In this document: positions 28,039 through 37,629 of the stretch, piece after piece
Position numbering within the stretch: the first letter of the stretch is position 1
Layout: each line of letters opens with the position of its first letter
Assembly (NCBI RefSeq): GCF_030518215.1
Contig: NZ_JAULRT010000060.1
Coordinates: forward strand, 398,212 to 462,211
Length of the DNA stretch: 64,000 nucleotides
Direction of reading: 5' to 3'
Source of the DNA: Gilvimarinus algae
GTDB taxonomy: Bacteria > Pseudomonadota > Gammaproteobacteria > Pseudomonadales > Cellvibrionaceae
Translations under genes and position numbers: made by a program
Notes under the pieces: model-generated
Databases searched by the model: none
Told to the model about the DNA's origin: nothing
What the model saw: the letters and a program-made list of their open reading frames with translations, nothing else

Positions 28039-28872
28039 TTATTCTTCGCCGTTAAACTGACAGCTGCCGGCGTCGTGCTTGACCAGGTAACTTTTGTAAT
28101 TGCTGGCGGACGGGTCCATGCAGCCTTCCAGATTCAGCAGGCGCACAGAGCGGAAGTCGATCGGGGCCGATTCGGCCTGCAGCGCAATATAGCCGCTGCC
28201 GTGCGCTGAGCCGTCGTCCTTTTGCAGGTCGCGATAGCTCATGACTTCTTTCCCGGCGACAAAGTGGCGCGCCAGTTCCCGGCCGTGCACTTCCAGGCCG
28301 ACGGTGACCCATTGATCGCCGTTGTAGGTCTGGCTGGCCGAGTTTATGCAGTGGTCTTTGCGCAGTGCCTGGCCAATAACCACCTGGGTGCCGGGGGTGC
28401 AGAGATTGGCTGTCGACCTTTCGCCTTCTTCCAGGCCGCCAAGCATTTGGTATTCGAGGCTCAGGGGGAAATCTTGATCGAGCGCCATGCTCTCGGGAGA
28501 TTGGGCGTGATACATAATGCCATTATTGCGCCTCGCCCACTCCGGGCCTCCGGCGGCTTGCTGCTCTACAAAGCGGTATTCCACCTCGATTCGGTAGTAG
28601 GAAAACGGCCGCTTCTGATAGAAAATATGGCCGAATTCGCCGGTAAACGACGGGTAGTTATCGTATCGTACTTGCAAGAGCCCGTCTTCGACCCGAAAGG
28701 TCTCGTGGATGTTTTCACCCAGGGGTGAGCCCTTAATTTTGATCGCCCAATCGGCTAGGTCTTTGCCGTTGAACAGGTCGATCCAGTCTTGCTGATCCGC
28801 CGAAGCGGCAAGAGCGGTGTTGTTAAGGGTTGATAACAGGCCGCACAGGGCGAGTGCTTTGAATGGGGGCAT
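28039..28872 (-). CDS. DUF1080 (3-keto-disaccharide hydrolase-like) exported protein
   Basis: 277 residues from MPPFKALALCGLL at 28872; the longer frame from 29007 overlaps cysE and is rejected. Signal peptide ends near ALAAS. The concanavalin-like DUF1080 domain begins DWIDLFNGKDLADWAIK and includes GHIFYQKRPFSYYRIEVEYRF, NNGIMYHAQ and a WVTVGLEVHG strand, ending SVRLLNLEGC. Some DUF1080 proteins hydrolyse 3-keto-glycosides; for this one that is inference. Two Cys near the C-terminus (GCMDPS, GSCQFNG) may form a disulfide. Confidence 0.85.
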   Translation of the reverse strand: MPPFKALALCGLLSTLNNTALAASADQQDWIDLFNGKDLADWAIKIKGSPLGENIHETFRVEDGLLQVRYDNYPSFTGEFGHIFYQKRPFSYYRIEVEYRFVEQQAAGGPEWARRNNGIMYHAQSPESMALDQDFPLSLEYQMLGGLEEGERSTANLCTPGTQVVIGQALRKDHCINSASQTYNGDQWVTVGLEVHGRELARHFVAGKEVMSYRDLQKDDGSAHGSGYIALQAESAPIDFRSVRLLNLEGCMDPSASNYKSYLVKHDAGSCQFNGEE

Positions 28873-28961
28873 AGGTGGCTGACTCTCATTTTTATTCGTG
28901 ACATAAGAATCAAATATACAGCAAATGCCTCGCCGGTTGCAGGGGCGAGCAAGCTTTGCGC

Positions 28962-29762
28962 TTACTCGCCGATGGTGTGGTTCATGGCTCTGGATGGGTG
29001 ATCGCAATCCGCGTTACCTACCACCTTGGCCGGCACGCCCGCCACCGTGGTGCGCGGCGGTACTGGCTTGAGCACCACGCTGCCAGCGCCCACCTTGGCG
29101 CAGTGGCCAATTTCGATGTTGCCGAGAATCTTCGCTCCGGCGCTGATCAGCACACCGCTGCGCACTTTCGGGTGGCGGTCTCCGCTCTCCTTACCGGTTC
29201 CGCCCAGGGTGACGGCCTGCATAATTGATACATCGTCCTCTACAACGGCTGTTTCGCCAATCACGATCCCGGTGCCGTGGTCGAGCATGATGCCGCGCCC
29301 AAGCACTGCGGCCGGGTGGATATCCACCGAAAAGACCACCGAGATGCGATTTTGCAGAAACAGTGCCATAGCCTGCCGTCCGCGCTGCCACAGCCAGTGA
29401 GCGACGCGGTAAGCCTGGAGCGCATGGAAGCCTTTAAAAAACAAAAAGGGCGTCGTGAGCGAGCAGCAGGCGGAGTCGCGTTCATTGACCGCCTGCAGGT
29501 CGGCGCGCACGGCGGCGCCGATGTTCGGATCGTCAGCCAGGGCGGCGTCGATGACTTCGCGTACGGAAATCGCTGGCAATGCGGGGCTGTCCAGCTTATT
29601 GGCCAGATGAAAGCTCAGCGCATCTTCCAGGCTGCTGTGGTTCAGGATGGTGGCGTAGAGAAAACTCGCCAGCATCGGCTCTTTGCCCGCTTGGTCGTAG
29701 GCGCGCTGGCGAATCTCTTCCCACACCGGGTCGGCGCTGGTGGTGGCCTGTTGAATGGTCAT
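28962..29762 (-). CDS. cysE: Serine O-acetyltransferase
   Basis: Acetylates L-serine with acetyl-CoA to give O-acetylserine, the cysteine precursor. 266 residues, the long enterobacterial-type form. The N-terminal helical domain (WEEIRQRAYDQAGKEPMLASF) is followed by a left-handed beta-helix of hexapeptide repeats (HPAAVLGRGIMLDHGTGIVIGETAVVEDDVS, split here at 20 residues: the active-site DH is in LDHGTG). The C-terminal tail would bind cysteine for feedback inhibition. Cytoplasmic hexamer in the family. Confidence 0.96.
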   Translation of the reverse strand: MTIQQATTSADPVWEEIRQRAYDQAGKEPMLASFLYATILNHSSLEDALSFHLANKLDSPALPAISVREVIDAALADDPNIGAAVRADLQAVNERDSACCSLTTPFLFFKGFHALQAYRVAHWLWQRGRQAMALFLQNRISVVFSVDIHPAAVLGRGIMLDHGTGIVIGETAVVEDDVSIMQAVTLGGTGKESGDRHPKVRSGVLISAGAKILGNIEIGHCAKVGAGSVVLKPVPPRTTVAGVPAKVVGNADCDHPSRAMNHTIGE

Positions 29763-29833
29763 AGGGTTTCCTCCTAGCCGCCATTATTAGGCTTGGGGGC
29801 CGGGATTTCCAGAGGCGCGAGTGTGAGCAGGCG

Positions 29834-30823
29834 CTAAAAGACTTCGAGCGCCGGCTCCTGCAGCGCGGCCAATTGCTCTCTGAGCTCGAGAATGTGCTCG
29901 GCCCAATAGCGCTCGGTGTTAAACCAGGGAAAGCTGTGGGGAAACGCCGGGTCTTCCCAGCGCCGCGCCAGCCAGCCGGCATAGTGCATGATGCGCAGGG
30001 TGCGCAGCGCCTCAATCAGCAGGAGCTCTGCCGGGTTAAAATCGCAAAACTCGCGGTAGCCGTCGAGAATCTCCGATAGCTGCGCGCTCTGTTGGGCTCT
30101 GTCGCCGGAGAGCAGCATCCACAGATCCTGAATGGCTGGGCCGTTACGCGCATCATCAAAGTCGACAAAGTGGGGCGCGTCGTCGCGCCAAAGGATATTG
30201 CCAGGGTGGCAGTCGCCGTGCAGGCGGATGGTGTTAAAGCGGGTGCTGGCAAATACCTTGTCGCAGCGATCTATCAAGTCCTGGCCCAGCGTTCGATAGG
30301 CCTCGCGAAGGCTGTCGGGGATAAAACCCTTGTCGAGTAAAAATGTGTAGCTCGCGCGGGCAAAAGTGTCGGTGTTGAGCTCGGGGCGCTGCTGAAAGGG
30401 CGCCACGCGACCTAGGGCGTGAATTCGCCCGAGTGCGCGGCCGAGGCTGAGCAGGTGGTCGAAATTATCCAGCGTTGGCGCGTGCCCACCCTGGCGGGGG
30501 TAGAGGGCGAAGCGAAAGCCGTCAAAAGACAGTAGACTGCCGGCATCGTGCTCTATGGGCGGTACCACAGAGACGCCCAGGTCATGCAGGGTGCGCGAAA
30601 AGCCGTGCTCTTCGAGAATCTGCTCGTCGCTCCAGCGCGCCGGGCGATAGAACTTTGCAATCAGCGGGCTCTGCCCGTCAATACCGACCTGATAGACCCG
30701 GTTTTCGTAGCTGTTGAGGGCAAAAACCCGCGCGTCGCAGACATAGCCCAAGCTTTCGACGGCGTCCATCACCAGATCTGGGGTGAGGTGCTCGTAGGGA
30801 TGTGCGGTGTCTGTGTCGTTCAT
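29834..30823 (-). CDS. srkA: Stress response kinase A (YihE/RdoA family)
   Basis: 329 residues from the ATG at 30823 (MNDTDTAHPYEHLTPD), close to E. coli SrkA length; upstream in-frame ATGs at 30841 and 30856 are possible. Aminoglycoside-phosphotransferase-like kinase fold: LNSYENRVYQVG at the nucleotide-binding start, IAKFYRPARWSDEQILEEH, the catalytic loop RLHGDCHPGNILW and the metal-binding HFVDFDDA. In E. coli it is a Ser/Thr kinase protecting against envelope and oxidative stress. Here it stands between cysE and comF with no dsbA neighbour. Confidence 0.93.
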   Translation of the reverse strand: MNDTDTAHPYEHLTPDLVMDAVESLGYVCDARVFALNSYENRVYQVGIDGQSPLIAKFYRPARWSDEQILEEHGFSRTLHDLGVSVVPPIEHDAGSLLSFDGFRFALYPRQGGHAPTLDNFDHLLSLGRALGRIHALGRVAPFQQRPELNTDTFARASYTFLLDKGFIPDSLREAYRTLGQDLIDRCDKVFASTRFNTIRLHGDCHPGNILWRDDAPHFVDFDDARNGPAIQDLWMLLSGDRAQQSAQLSEILDGYREFCDFNPAELLLIEALRTLRIMHYAGWLARRWEDPAFPHSFPWFNTERYWAEHILELREQLAALQEPALEVF

Positions 30824-30881
30824 AGTGTGGCCAGCGTCCATTGGATGGGCTGCCATTGTACAGGTCCCGGCGCTTTTGGCT

Positions 30882-31562
30882 CTAATGGCCGTCTTCCGGT
30901 GTTCGCGCCAGCGCCCAGATTTGTACGGAGCTGGCGCCAGCCTTGCGCAGGCACTGGCTTATCTCCCTGGCGGTGGTGCCGGTGGTGAGCACATCGTCCA
31001 CCAGGGCAATGTGCAACCCCCGGACGCGCTCGGCGCTGAAGGCGCCGCGAATATTGGCGAGGCGCTCTTTGCGCGGCAAGCCGTGCTGATCGCTGGTGTG
31101 GCGGTGCTTAAAGAGCCGTCTACGCCCGTGTGCCACGCCCGTGGCGCGGCTGGCTGCTCGGGCCAAGGTCTCAGCCTGATTAAACCCCCGTTTTAGCAAT
31201 CTTCGCCAATGCAGCGGTGTGGCCAGTATCAGCTCGGGGGGGTGCGGCAGTTGCTGCTGGCTCAGCCAGCGGCCAAAGAGTTGGCCGAGCAGCGCCCCAC
31301 TGCCGCGACAACCATGAAACTTGTAACGGGCGATCAGGTAGTCCAGTGGGAACTCGTAGCGATAGGGAATATGGGCGCTATCAAAGGCTGGGCGTTTGCT
31401 CAGGCAGCGCCCGCACACGCGGCCACTCTGACCGAGGGGCAGGGCGCACTGCATGCAGTGGTCAGGGCCGATAGCGAGCGCATCGAGCGCCCCTTGGCAG
31501 GGCCGGCAGACCCGCCCGTCGCTCGCCTGACGACAGAGTAAACACAGTCCGGCAGTTGGCAT
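30882..31562 (-). CDS. comF: ComF family phosphoribosyltransferase-like protein
   Basis: 226 residues. Two N-terminal zinc-knuckle pairs (CLLCRQASDGRVCRPC and CMQC...CGRC) and a C-terminal PRTase fold with the PRPP loop ALVDDVLTTGTTA. ComF proteins act in DNA uptake for natural transformation in competent bacteria; the biochemical role is uncertain. Placement divergent from bioB is common in gammaproteobacteria. The ATG at 31560-31562 abuts the biotin operator. Confidence 0.93.
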   Translation of the reverse strand: MPTAGLCLLCRQASDGRVCRPCQGALDALAIGPDHCMQCALPLGQSGRVCGRCLSKRPAFDSAHIPYRYEFPLDYLIARYKFHGCRGSGALLGQLFGRWLSQQQLPHPPELILATPLHWRRLLKRGFNQAETLARAASRATGVAHGRRRLFKHRHTSDQHGLPRKERLANIRGAFSAERVRGLHIALVDDVLTTGTTAREISQCLRKAGASSVQIWALARTPEDGH

Positions 31563-31595
31563 TGGTTAACCTCAAAGTCCTTTTCAGGTTGACAG
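31563..31595. promoter_or_regulatory. BirA-like biotin operator
   Basis: TGGTTAACC - 15 bp - GGTTGACAG closely follows the BirA consensus TTGTWAACC-N15/16-GGTTWACAA, with three mismatches. The right half overlaps the -35 of the bioB promoter, so bound BirA would block initiation. Confidence 0.72.
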
Positions 31596-31616
31596 CGGCC
31601 CCGCCGTGAATATGAT
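31589..31616 (+). promoter_or_regulatory. bioB promoter
   Basis: Perfect -35 TTGACA (31589-31594), 16-bp spacer, -10 TATGAT (31611-31616), 57 bp upstream of the bioB ATG. Confidence 0.7.
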
Positions 31617-31673
31617 GGCAGGATTACCGAGATTAGCAGCTGCGCTGCAGCCTACCAACATTTTGGAACAATT

Positions 31674-32744
31674 ATGACTGTCTCCGTTAACGGCGCCCCG
31701 CTGGGCGCAGTGCGTCACGACTGGACGCGCGATGAAATCCTGGCGCTGTTTGCGCAGCCATTTAACAACCTGTTGTTTCAGGCTCAAAGCCTCCACCGCC
31801 AGCACTTTGATCCCAATCAGGTGCAGGTGAGCACCCTTTGCTCCATCAAAACCGGGGCCTGCCCCGAGGACTGCGCTTACTGTCCACAAAGTGCCCGCTA
31901 CGATACTGGCCTTGAGCGGGAGAAGCTGATGGCGGTCGAGAAAGTCGTGGAAGAGGCCCGCGCGGCCAAGGCCTCGGGCGCAACGCGCTTTTGCATGGGC
32001 GCGGCATGGCGCTCGCCCAAAGGCAAAGACATGCCCTATGTGACCAAGATGGTTCAGGAGGTTAAATCCCTGGGCCTGGAAACCTGCATGACCCTTGGCA
32101 TGCTCGATGAACATCAGGCGCGCCAATTGGCGGACGCCGGTCTGGATTACTACAACCACAATCTGGACACCTCGCCGGAGTACTACGGTGAAATCATCAC
32201 TACCCGTACTTATCAGGATCGTCTCGATACCCTCAGCAATGTGCGTGCGGCCGGTATGAAAGTCTGTTGTGGTGGCATCGTCGGCATGGGTGAAGAGGCC
32301 GGAGACCGCGCCGGACTCTTGCAGCAGCTGGCCAATATGCCCGAACACCCCGAATCGGTGCCGATCAATATGCTGGTGCGGGTCGAGGGCACGCCGCTCG
32401 AGCAGCAAGAAGAGCTCGACCCCGTCGAGTTTATCCGCACTATCGCTGTGGCGCGGATTCTGATGCCCGAATCCCATGTGCGCCTGTCGGCCGGGCGCGA
32501 GGCCATGAGCGATGAAATGCAGGCTTTAGCGTTTTTTGCCGGAGCCAACTCTATTTTCTACGGCGAGAAATTGCTGACCACGGCAAACCCCGAGGCCAAC
32601 AAAGACATGCAGCTGTTTGCCCGCCTGGGTATCCGCCCTGAAGAGCGCCATGTGCACAGTGACGACGATGCCGTGGAGGCGGATATCGCAGCATCCATGG
32701 AGGCGGCTCACAACGACAGGTTTTTCTACAACGCCGCTAACTGA
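31674..32744 (+). CDS. bioB: Biotin synthase
   Basis: Radical-SAM enzyme that inserts sulfur into dethiobiotin, the last step of biotin synthesis. 356 residues. The radical-SAM cluster motif is CPEDCAYC (Cys63, Cys67, Cys70); the second cluster region lies in [11 protein letters not shown] and [13 protein letters not shown]. First gene of bioB-bioF-bioHC-bioD; bioF follows 8 bp later. Confidence 0.98.
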   Translation: MTVSVNGAPLGAVRHDWTRDEILALFAQPFNNLLFQAQSLHRQHFDPNQVQVSTLCSIKTGACPEDCAYCPQSARYDTGLEREKLMAVEKVVEEARAAKASGATRFCMGAAWRSPKGKDMPYVTKMVQEVKSLGLETCMTLGMLDEHQARQLADAGLDYYNHNLDTSPEYYGEIITTRTYQDRLDTLSNVRAAGMKVCCGGIVGMGEEAGDRAGLLQQLANMPEHPESVPINMLVRVEGTPLEQQEELDPVEFIRTIAVARILMPESHVRLSAGREAMSDEMQALAFFAGANSIFYGEKLLTTANPEANKDMQLFARLGIRPEERHVHSDDDAVEADIAASMEAAHNDRFFYNAAN

Positions 32745-32752
32745 CAGGCTAC

Positions 32753-33928
32753 ATGAACCCCTTCGATCAACACCTTCAGGCGGTGCTCGATGAGCGCCGC
32801 TCGCTGCACCGCTATCGCTCGCGCCCGCACATCGGCTCGGCTCAGGGGCCTGAGCTCGAGGTGGATGGTTGTCGCTATACGGCATTTTGCAGCAACGATT
32901 ATCTAGGGCTTGCCGCGCACCCCGATGTGGCTGCGACCCTGGCGCAGGCCGCTGGCGACTGGGGGGCGGGCAGTGGTGCCTCGCACTTGGTATGCGGTCA
33001 CTCGGCAGAACACCACGCGCTGGAGCAGGAGCTGGCCGCCTTTTGTGGGCGCGAACGTGCTCTGGTTTTCTCCACGGGGTTTATGGCCAATCTGGGTGCG
33101 GTCACTGCGCTGGTAGGGCGTGGCGATGCGATTATCCAGGACAAGCTCAATCACGCCTCGCTGCTGGATGCGGGGCGCCTCAGTGGCGCGCGCTTCAGCC
33201 GTTTCTTGCACAATGATTTGGCCTCTTTGCGTACTCGCCTAGCAGCGGCGCAGGCCCGCCGCGCGCTGATTGCGGTCGATGGCGTTTTCAGTATGGATGG
33301 CGATCTGGCGCCGCTGGCGGAACTGGCGGACATGGCTGCTGAGCACGGTGCCTGGCTGATGGTAGACGACGCCCACGGGCTGGGGTGTCTTGGTGCGGGC
33401 GGCCGAGGCTCGGTAGAACATTTTGGTTTGAGTCAGGCTCAGGTGCCCGTACTGATGGGTACCCTCGGTAAGGCAATGGGTACCTTTGGTGCCTTTGTCG
33501 CGGGCTCAGAGCGTTTGATAGAGGCGCTGATTCAGTTGGCGCGCAGTTACATCTATACCACGGCGCTGCCCCCCGCCGTAGCCGCCGCCACCCGCGTGAG
33601 CTTGCGCCTAGCCGGTGAGCAGGGTTGGCGCCGCGACCACCTGCGGGCTCTGATCGAGCAGTTTCGTTTGGGGGTCGAGTCGCTCGGCTATGCCCTCATG
33701 CCTTCACAGACGGCCATTCAGCCTATAGTGGTGGGGTCTGATGCGGCGGCCCTGTCGCTCTCGCAGGCACTGAAGGACGAGGGCTTTTGGGTGAGTGCGA
33801 TCCGCCCGCCAACGGTGCCCGAGGGCAGAGCCCGTTTGCGGGTGACGCTCACTGCGGCGCACAGTCGCGCGCAAGTCGAAGGCTTGCTAGCGGCGCTAGA
33901 GCGCGTTAAAGCGGTGGTGGCGTCTTGA
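32753..33928 (+). CDS. bioF: 8-amino-7-oxononanoate synthase
   Basis: PLP enzyme joining pimeloyl-ACP and L-alanine to form KAPA. 391 residues. Recognisable features: [24 protein letters not shown], the PLP Asp/His in [11 protein letters not shown] and the Schiff-base Lys in [12 protein letters not shown]. The stop overlaps the next start by 4 bases (TTGA), indicating coupled translation. Confidence 0.97.
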   Translation: MNPFDQHLQAVLDERRSLHRYRSRPHIGSAQGPELEVDGCRYTAFCSNDYLGLAAHPDVAATLAQAAGDWGAGSGASHLVCGHSAEHHALEQELAAFCGRERALVFSTGFMANLGAVTALVGRGDAIIQDKLNHASLLDAGRLSGARFSRFLHNDLASLRTRLAAAQARRALIAVDGVFSMDGDLAPLAELADMAAEHGAWLMVDDAHGLGCLGAGGRGSVEHFGLSQAQVPVLMGTLGKAMGTFGAFVAGSERLIEALIQLARSYIYTTALPPAVAAATRVSLRLAGEQGWRRDHLRALIEQFRLGVESLGYALMPSQTAIQPIVVGSDAAALSLSQALKDEGFWVSAIRPPTVPEGRARLRVTLTAAHSRAQVEGLLAALERVKAVVAS

Positions 33929-35484
33929 TTGGCAAAGCGCTCTATCCATCGCTGGCATCTTCTCCCTCTGACCCTATTGTGCTCTTGCACGGCTGGGGCT
34001 TCGATCGTGCCAGTATGGCGTCACTGGTCGAACCTTTGCGTGCGCTGGCCGATGTCTGGTGCCTGGATTTGCCGGGGTTTGGCGAATCTACGCCGGTGGA
34101 GTATCGCGCCGACGTGCTCGCTGATTGTCTCGCCGAGCACCTTCCTCCGCGAGCGGTTTTGATTGGCTGGTCGCTTGGGGGGGTGCTCGCGGTGGATTAC
34201 GCCGCGCGCTATCCCGAGCGGGTTACGGCCCTGGCGACGCTGGCCACCAACGCCCGGTTTGTGGTCAGCGATACTTGGCCAGAGGCTATGGCCCCCGATG
34301 TTAACCTCGCCTTTAACAGAGGCTTTGCCTGCGCGCCGGCCGCGACAGTAAAGCGCTTTTGCGCCCTGGCGGCCCAGGGCGGGCGTGAAGCTCGTCCACT
34401 CGCCCGCACGCTGCAGCAGATGAGTTGTCCGTTAGCTGAGCCGCGCGCGGACTGCTGGTCCGAAGCCCTTGAGTACCTTGCCAGTCGCGATATGCGCAAG
34501 GCACTGGCTGAACTCACCGTGCCCCGGTTGCATCTTTTCGGTGAGGCAGATGCGCTGGTGCCCGTGTCGGCTGGCCCCGCCGTGGCTGGCTTGGCCCCTT
34601 CGGCTCACATAGAGGTGGTGGCCGGTGCTGGGCACGCCCTGCACTTGGATCGCCCAGATTTTGTCGCGGCCAGGCTACAGACTTTCGTCCGCGAGGCTGG
34701 CAATAACTCGCTGGATAAACACTGGGTGGCGCGCTCATTCAGTCGCGCTGCGGGCAGCTACGATGCATCGGCACGCCTGCAAAGGCAGGTAGGTGAGCGT
34801 TTACTATCAGAGTTGCCCCCAGAGGTGGAGACCGCTCTCGATCTCGGCTCTGGCACGGGGCTGTTTCTCGGACCTTTACGTGAGCGTTCGGGTGCGACAA
34901 CCCTGGTTGCCCTTGACCTGGCGGAAGGCATGCTCAAACACGCTCGTCGCGCGGGGCGCGCGGCGGATGCCTGGGTGTGCGGCGATGCCGAGTCTCTGCC
35001 GCTGGCCGCAGAGAGCATCGATCTGGTGTTTTCCAGTCTTGCGATTCAGTGGTGTGAGCGCCTGGAGCGCCTTGCCAGTGAGTTGCACCGTGTCCTTCGT
35101 CCCGGCGGGCGCCTATGTCTCGCGACTCTTGGCGAGGGAACGCTCGCCGAGTTGCAGGCGGCCTGGCAAGTGGTTGACGGCTATGTGCACGTTAATCGGT
35201 TTGTGCCGCCTGAGCGTCTGCTTGAGGCTCTGGCGCAGGCCGGATTTAACCAGATTCAGGTGGAGCAAGAGCGCTGTGTGCTTTATTGCGACAGCCTTCG
35301 CGCGTTGAGCAGTGAGCTCAAGGGGCTGGGCGCTCACAATGTCAACACTGGCAGGCCTCGTGGTCTGACCGGTAGGCACCGTCTGGCAGCGTTGGAGCAG
35401 GCCTATGAGCGTTACCGAAACGATCAAGGGTTGCCTGTGACCTATCAGGTGGCTTATGTCACCGCCACCTGGGGGGGCGTATGA
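33925..35484 (+). CDS. bioHC: Bifunctional BioH-BioC: pimeloyl-ACP methyl esterase fused to malonyl-ACP methyltransferase
   Basis: 519 residues. Residues 1-255 are an alpha/beta-hydrolase with HGWG oxyanion region, nucleophile Ser83 in GWSLGG, Asp209 and His237 in GAGHAL: the BioH esterase that removes the methyl from pimeloyl-ACP. Residues 265-519 are a SAM methyltransferase with DLGSGTG (306-312) and AGSYD/SLAIQW: BioC, which methylates malonyl-ACP to start pimelate synthesis. One chain thus carries the first and last steps of the methyl disguise. A BioHC fusion is known in Saccharophagus degradans. The TTG start overlaps the bioF stop; no nearer ATG exists before residue 31. Confidence 0.95.
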   Translation: MIGKALYPSLASSPSDPIVLLHGWGFDRASMASLVEPLRALADVWCLDLPGFGESTPVEYRADVLADCLAEHLPPRAVLIGWSLGGVLAVDYAARYPERVTALATLATNARFVVSDTWPEAMAPDVNLAFNRGFACAPAATVKRFCALAAQGGREARPLARTLQQMSCPLAEPRADCWSEALEYLASRDMRKALAELTVPRLHLFGEADALVPVSAGPAVAGLAPSAHIEVVAGAGHALHLDRPDFVAARLQTFVREAGNNSLDKHWVARSFSRAAGSYDASARLQRQVGERLLSELPPEVETALDLGSGTGLFLGPLRERSGATTLVALDLAEGMLKHARRAGRAADAWVCGDAESLPLAAESIDLVFSSLAIQWCERLERLASELHRVLRPGGRLCLATLGEGTLAELQAAWQVVDGYVHVNRFVPPERLLEALAQAGFNQIQVEQERCVLYCDSLRALSSELKGLGAHNVNTGRPRGLTGRHRLAALEQAYERYRNDQGLPVTYQVAYVTATWGGV

Positions 35485-36164
35485 GCCAGTGGTTTGTGAC
35501 GGGAACCGATACCGATGTGGGTAAGACGCGAGTCGCTGCAGCGCTCCTCTATCTCGCGCGGAAGCGGGGGTTGAGCACGGCGGCCCTCAAGCCGGTGGCG
35601 GCCGGTTGCGAGCAAACAGCCGTAGGGCTGCGCAACGATGATGCAGTGCGCCTGCAGGCACAGTGTCAGCCGCCGCTGGCGTATCAGGTCGTTAACCCAG
35701 TGGCGCTGGAGCCGGCGATCGCGCCGCATATTGCCGCCGATCAGGCGGGTGTCTCTTTGTCCTTGGCGAAGTTGGTGTCCGCGGCCCGCGCGCTCTTGGC
35801 ACGCCGGGCCGACTTTAGTTTGATAGAGGGGGCCGGTGGCTGGCGGGTGCCATTGAATGAGCGCGAGACGCTGGCAGAGTTGGCTATGGCCCTGGAGCTG
35901 CCGGTTATTCTGGTGGTCGGGGTGAGGTTAGGCTGTCTCAATCACGCGCTGCTGACGGCCGAGGCCGTTGAGCGCGATGGCCTCAGGCTGGCCGGCTGGG
36001 TAGCCAATCTTGTGGATCCGCAGAGTCTGTGCATTGAGGAGAATATCGCCACCTTGAAAGGGCGTCTGGCCGCGCCCTGTCTCGGCACCGTGCCCTACCT
36101 GCCTGCCACCGAGGCGCCGGATCTGGCGCCCTATCTCGATCTTGATAGCTTACTGAGTGTCTAG
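35481..36164 (+). CDS. bioD: Dethiobiotin synthetase
   Basis: ATP-dependent carboxylation of diaminopelargonate to dethiobiotin. 227 residues with P-loop GTDTDVGKT at the N-terminus, the KPVAAGCE substrate loop and EGAGGWRVPL. The ATG overlaps the bioHC stop by 4 bases (ATGA). bioA, needed just before this step, is not in the cluster or the window. Confidence 0.97.
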   Translation: MSQWFVTGTDTDVGKTRVAAALLYLARKRGLSTAALKPVAAGCEQTAVGLRNDDAVRLQAQCQPPLAYQVVNPVALEPAIAPHIAADQAGVSLSLAKLVSAARALLARRADFSLIEGAGGWRVPLNERETLAELAMALELPVILVVGVRLGCLNHALLTAEAVERDGLRLAGWVANLVDPQSLCIEENIATLKGRLAAPCLGTVPYLPATEAPDLAPYLDLDSLLSV

Positions 36165-36427
36165 TGTTCCATATGGCTAAACGTGACGGAATGAACCACA
36201 TCAACCACCCGCGTCCGCTGCTGGATTCTCATCGTATACCTATATAAGGGAATACGCTGGTTTAGCCCCTTCTTAGCCCCAAGTATTCTTATTTTTGGTG
36301 TTTTACGCGCCATGTTCTGGTTGTTTTTTGTACTAGCTTGGCGCTAAACTATGGAATAAGTGTAATTGGGTGAGAAGTGTCAGTGCGCTTGCCCGGTGTG
36401 TCGAACAAGTCTGGTGTGAGGTGTGTG

Positions 36428-36658
36428 ATGGACGTCGGTTCAGTGGTTAACCAAAGCCTGATAGGGCTTCAGAGTTCGCGCGCGGAGATCGTAAAATCCG
36501 CCGAGCAGATCACTCGCGCCGCTCAAGGTGATCAAACCCAGAGTATTGTGGAGCCTCTGATCAATATCGAGGCCCAGCAGCAGGTGTTTGACAGTTCGGC
36601 GAGGGTGCTTGAAGCCGCCGACGAGACCATCGGCACCTTGCTTGATATCAATGCCTGA
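36428..36658 (+). CDS. Small protein resembling flagellar rod/hook protein C-termini
   Basis: 76 residues from the ATG at 36428 (MDVGSVVNQSLIGLQSSRAEI). The C-terminal half, IVEPLINIEAQQQVFDSSAR then VLEAADETIGTLLDI, follows the pattern of FlgC/FlgG-type C-termini (VEEMVNMI-A-R-Y--N-KV---D-M---LL), which form the coiled-coil tail of axial proteins. Too short to be a rod protein. Followed 29 bp later by the SprA-like gene. Function unknown; the likeness is from motif memory. Confidence 0.65.
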   Translation: MDVGSVVNQSLIGLQSSRAEIVKSAEQITRAAQGDQTQSIVEPLINIEAQQQVFDSSARVLEAADETIGTLLDINA

Positions 36659-36687
36659 TCAGCGGGCTTGATTTTTGGGACTATGAT

Positions 36688-37557
36688 GTGATCAATTCAC
36701 TGCCCTCAAATTTCGCCAATGCAGTGACGCCCTATGCGCCGCTGGGGCGTCAGGCTGTGAGTGAAGAAAACACCGAGCTGAAAAGTTCGCCCTTTAAGCC
36801 TCTGGAGGAAAGCGCCCAGTCCGGTCGCAATGAGAATCGCCGCTCGCCCGACGAGCGGGCGGCAGAGGTCGAAGAGCGCGAGCGCACCCGCATCGCGCCG
36901 CGCGATTCTGAGCGGTCACCGGCAGAGGGTGACGGCGCGGCCGCCGAGCGGCGTGAGCAGGAAGAAGTGCAGGACACCATTCGCGAGCTCGCTGCACGTG
37001 ACCGCGAGGTGAGAGCCCATGAGCGTGCCCACGCTGCTGTGGGTGGCCAGTACGCCGGAGCGCCGCGCTACGAGTACACCCGCGGGCCGGACGGCGTCAA
37101 TTACGCCACCTCGGGCGAGGTGAGCATCGACACTAGTCCGGTGCCCGGTAACCCCGAGGCAACGATTGAAAAAGCCGAGCAAATCCAGCGCGCTGCGAGT
37201 GCGCCGGCTGAGCCTTCACCACAAGATCGCAGGGTGGCGGCGCAGGCGACTCAGCTTGAGGTGCAGGCGCGTGCTGAGCTTGCCGCTCAGGAGCGCGAAG
37301 AGCGGCGTTTGGAAAGTGAGCAGGCCGAACGCGCCCGAGCCGAGCGTTCTGAGGGCGAGGCTCCTTCGCAGGACACCCAAAGCTTGCGCGAACAACAGCG
37401 TGAAGAGGCTGAGCAGGAACAGCGCAAGCGTGAAGAGCGTGCGCGCGAATTTGCCGAAATCAGTGCCCGCAATATTGATATTAATCGCCGCCTTATCGAG
37501 ATCGGCGTTATCGAGTCCCCCACCGGCAGCGGTCAGCTGCTGAGTCAGCAAGTCTAG
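36688..37557 (+). CDS. SprA-related putative metalloprotease (HExxH)
   Basis: 289 residues, GTG start. A disordered, Glu/Arg-rich N-terminus leads to a conserved core at ~105-150: RAHERAHAAVGGQYAGAP, with HERAH (His111-His115) matching HExxH, then YEYTRGPDGVNYATSGEVSID. Residues ~175-265 are a highly charged predicted coiled coil rich in Glu, Arg and Gln. The core matches the SprA-related / CJM1_0395-type putative metalloprotease family. No signal peptide is visible. Catalysis is unproven; a third zinc ligand may be the Glu in SGEVSID. Confidence 0.8.
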   Translation: MINSLPSNFANAVTPYAPLGRQAVSEENTELKSSPFKPLEESAQSGRNENRRSPDERAAEVEERERTRIAPRDSERSPAEGDGAAAERREQEEVQDTIRELAARDREVRAHERAHAAVGGQYAGAPRYEYTRGPDGVNYATSGEVSIDTSPVPGNPEATIEKAEQIQRAASAPAEPSPQDRRVAAQATQLEVQARAELAAQEREERRLESEQAERARAERSEGEAPSQDTQSLREQQREEAEQEQRKREERAREFAEISARNIDINRRLIEIGVIESPTGSGQLLSQQV

Positions 37558-37629
37558 GGTCTTTATTCTTTAACACCTTTGCCGATTTGCTGGTAATCTC
37601 TGCCTGCCAATTGCAAGTGTGAGGATTAT

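Noticed and set aside
36173-36247. 24-residue open frame MAKRDGMNHINHPRPLLDSH... after bioD
   Set aside because: No ribosome-binding site and no recognisable relatives; too short to support without conservation.
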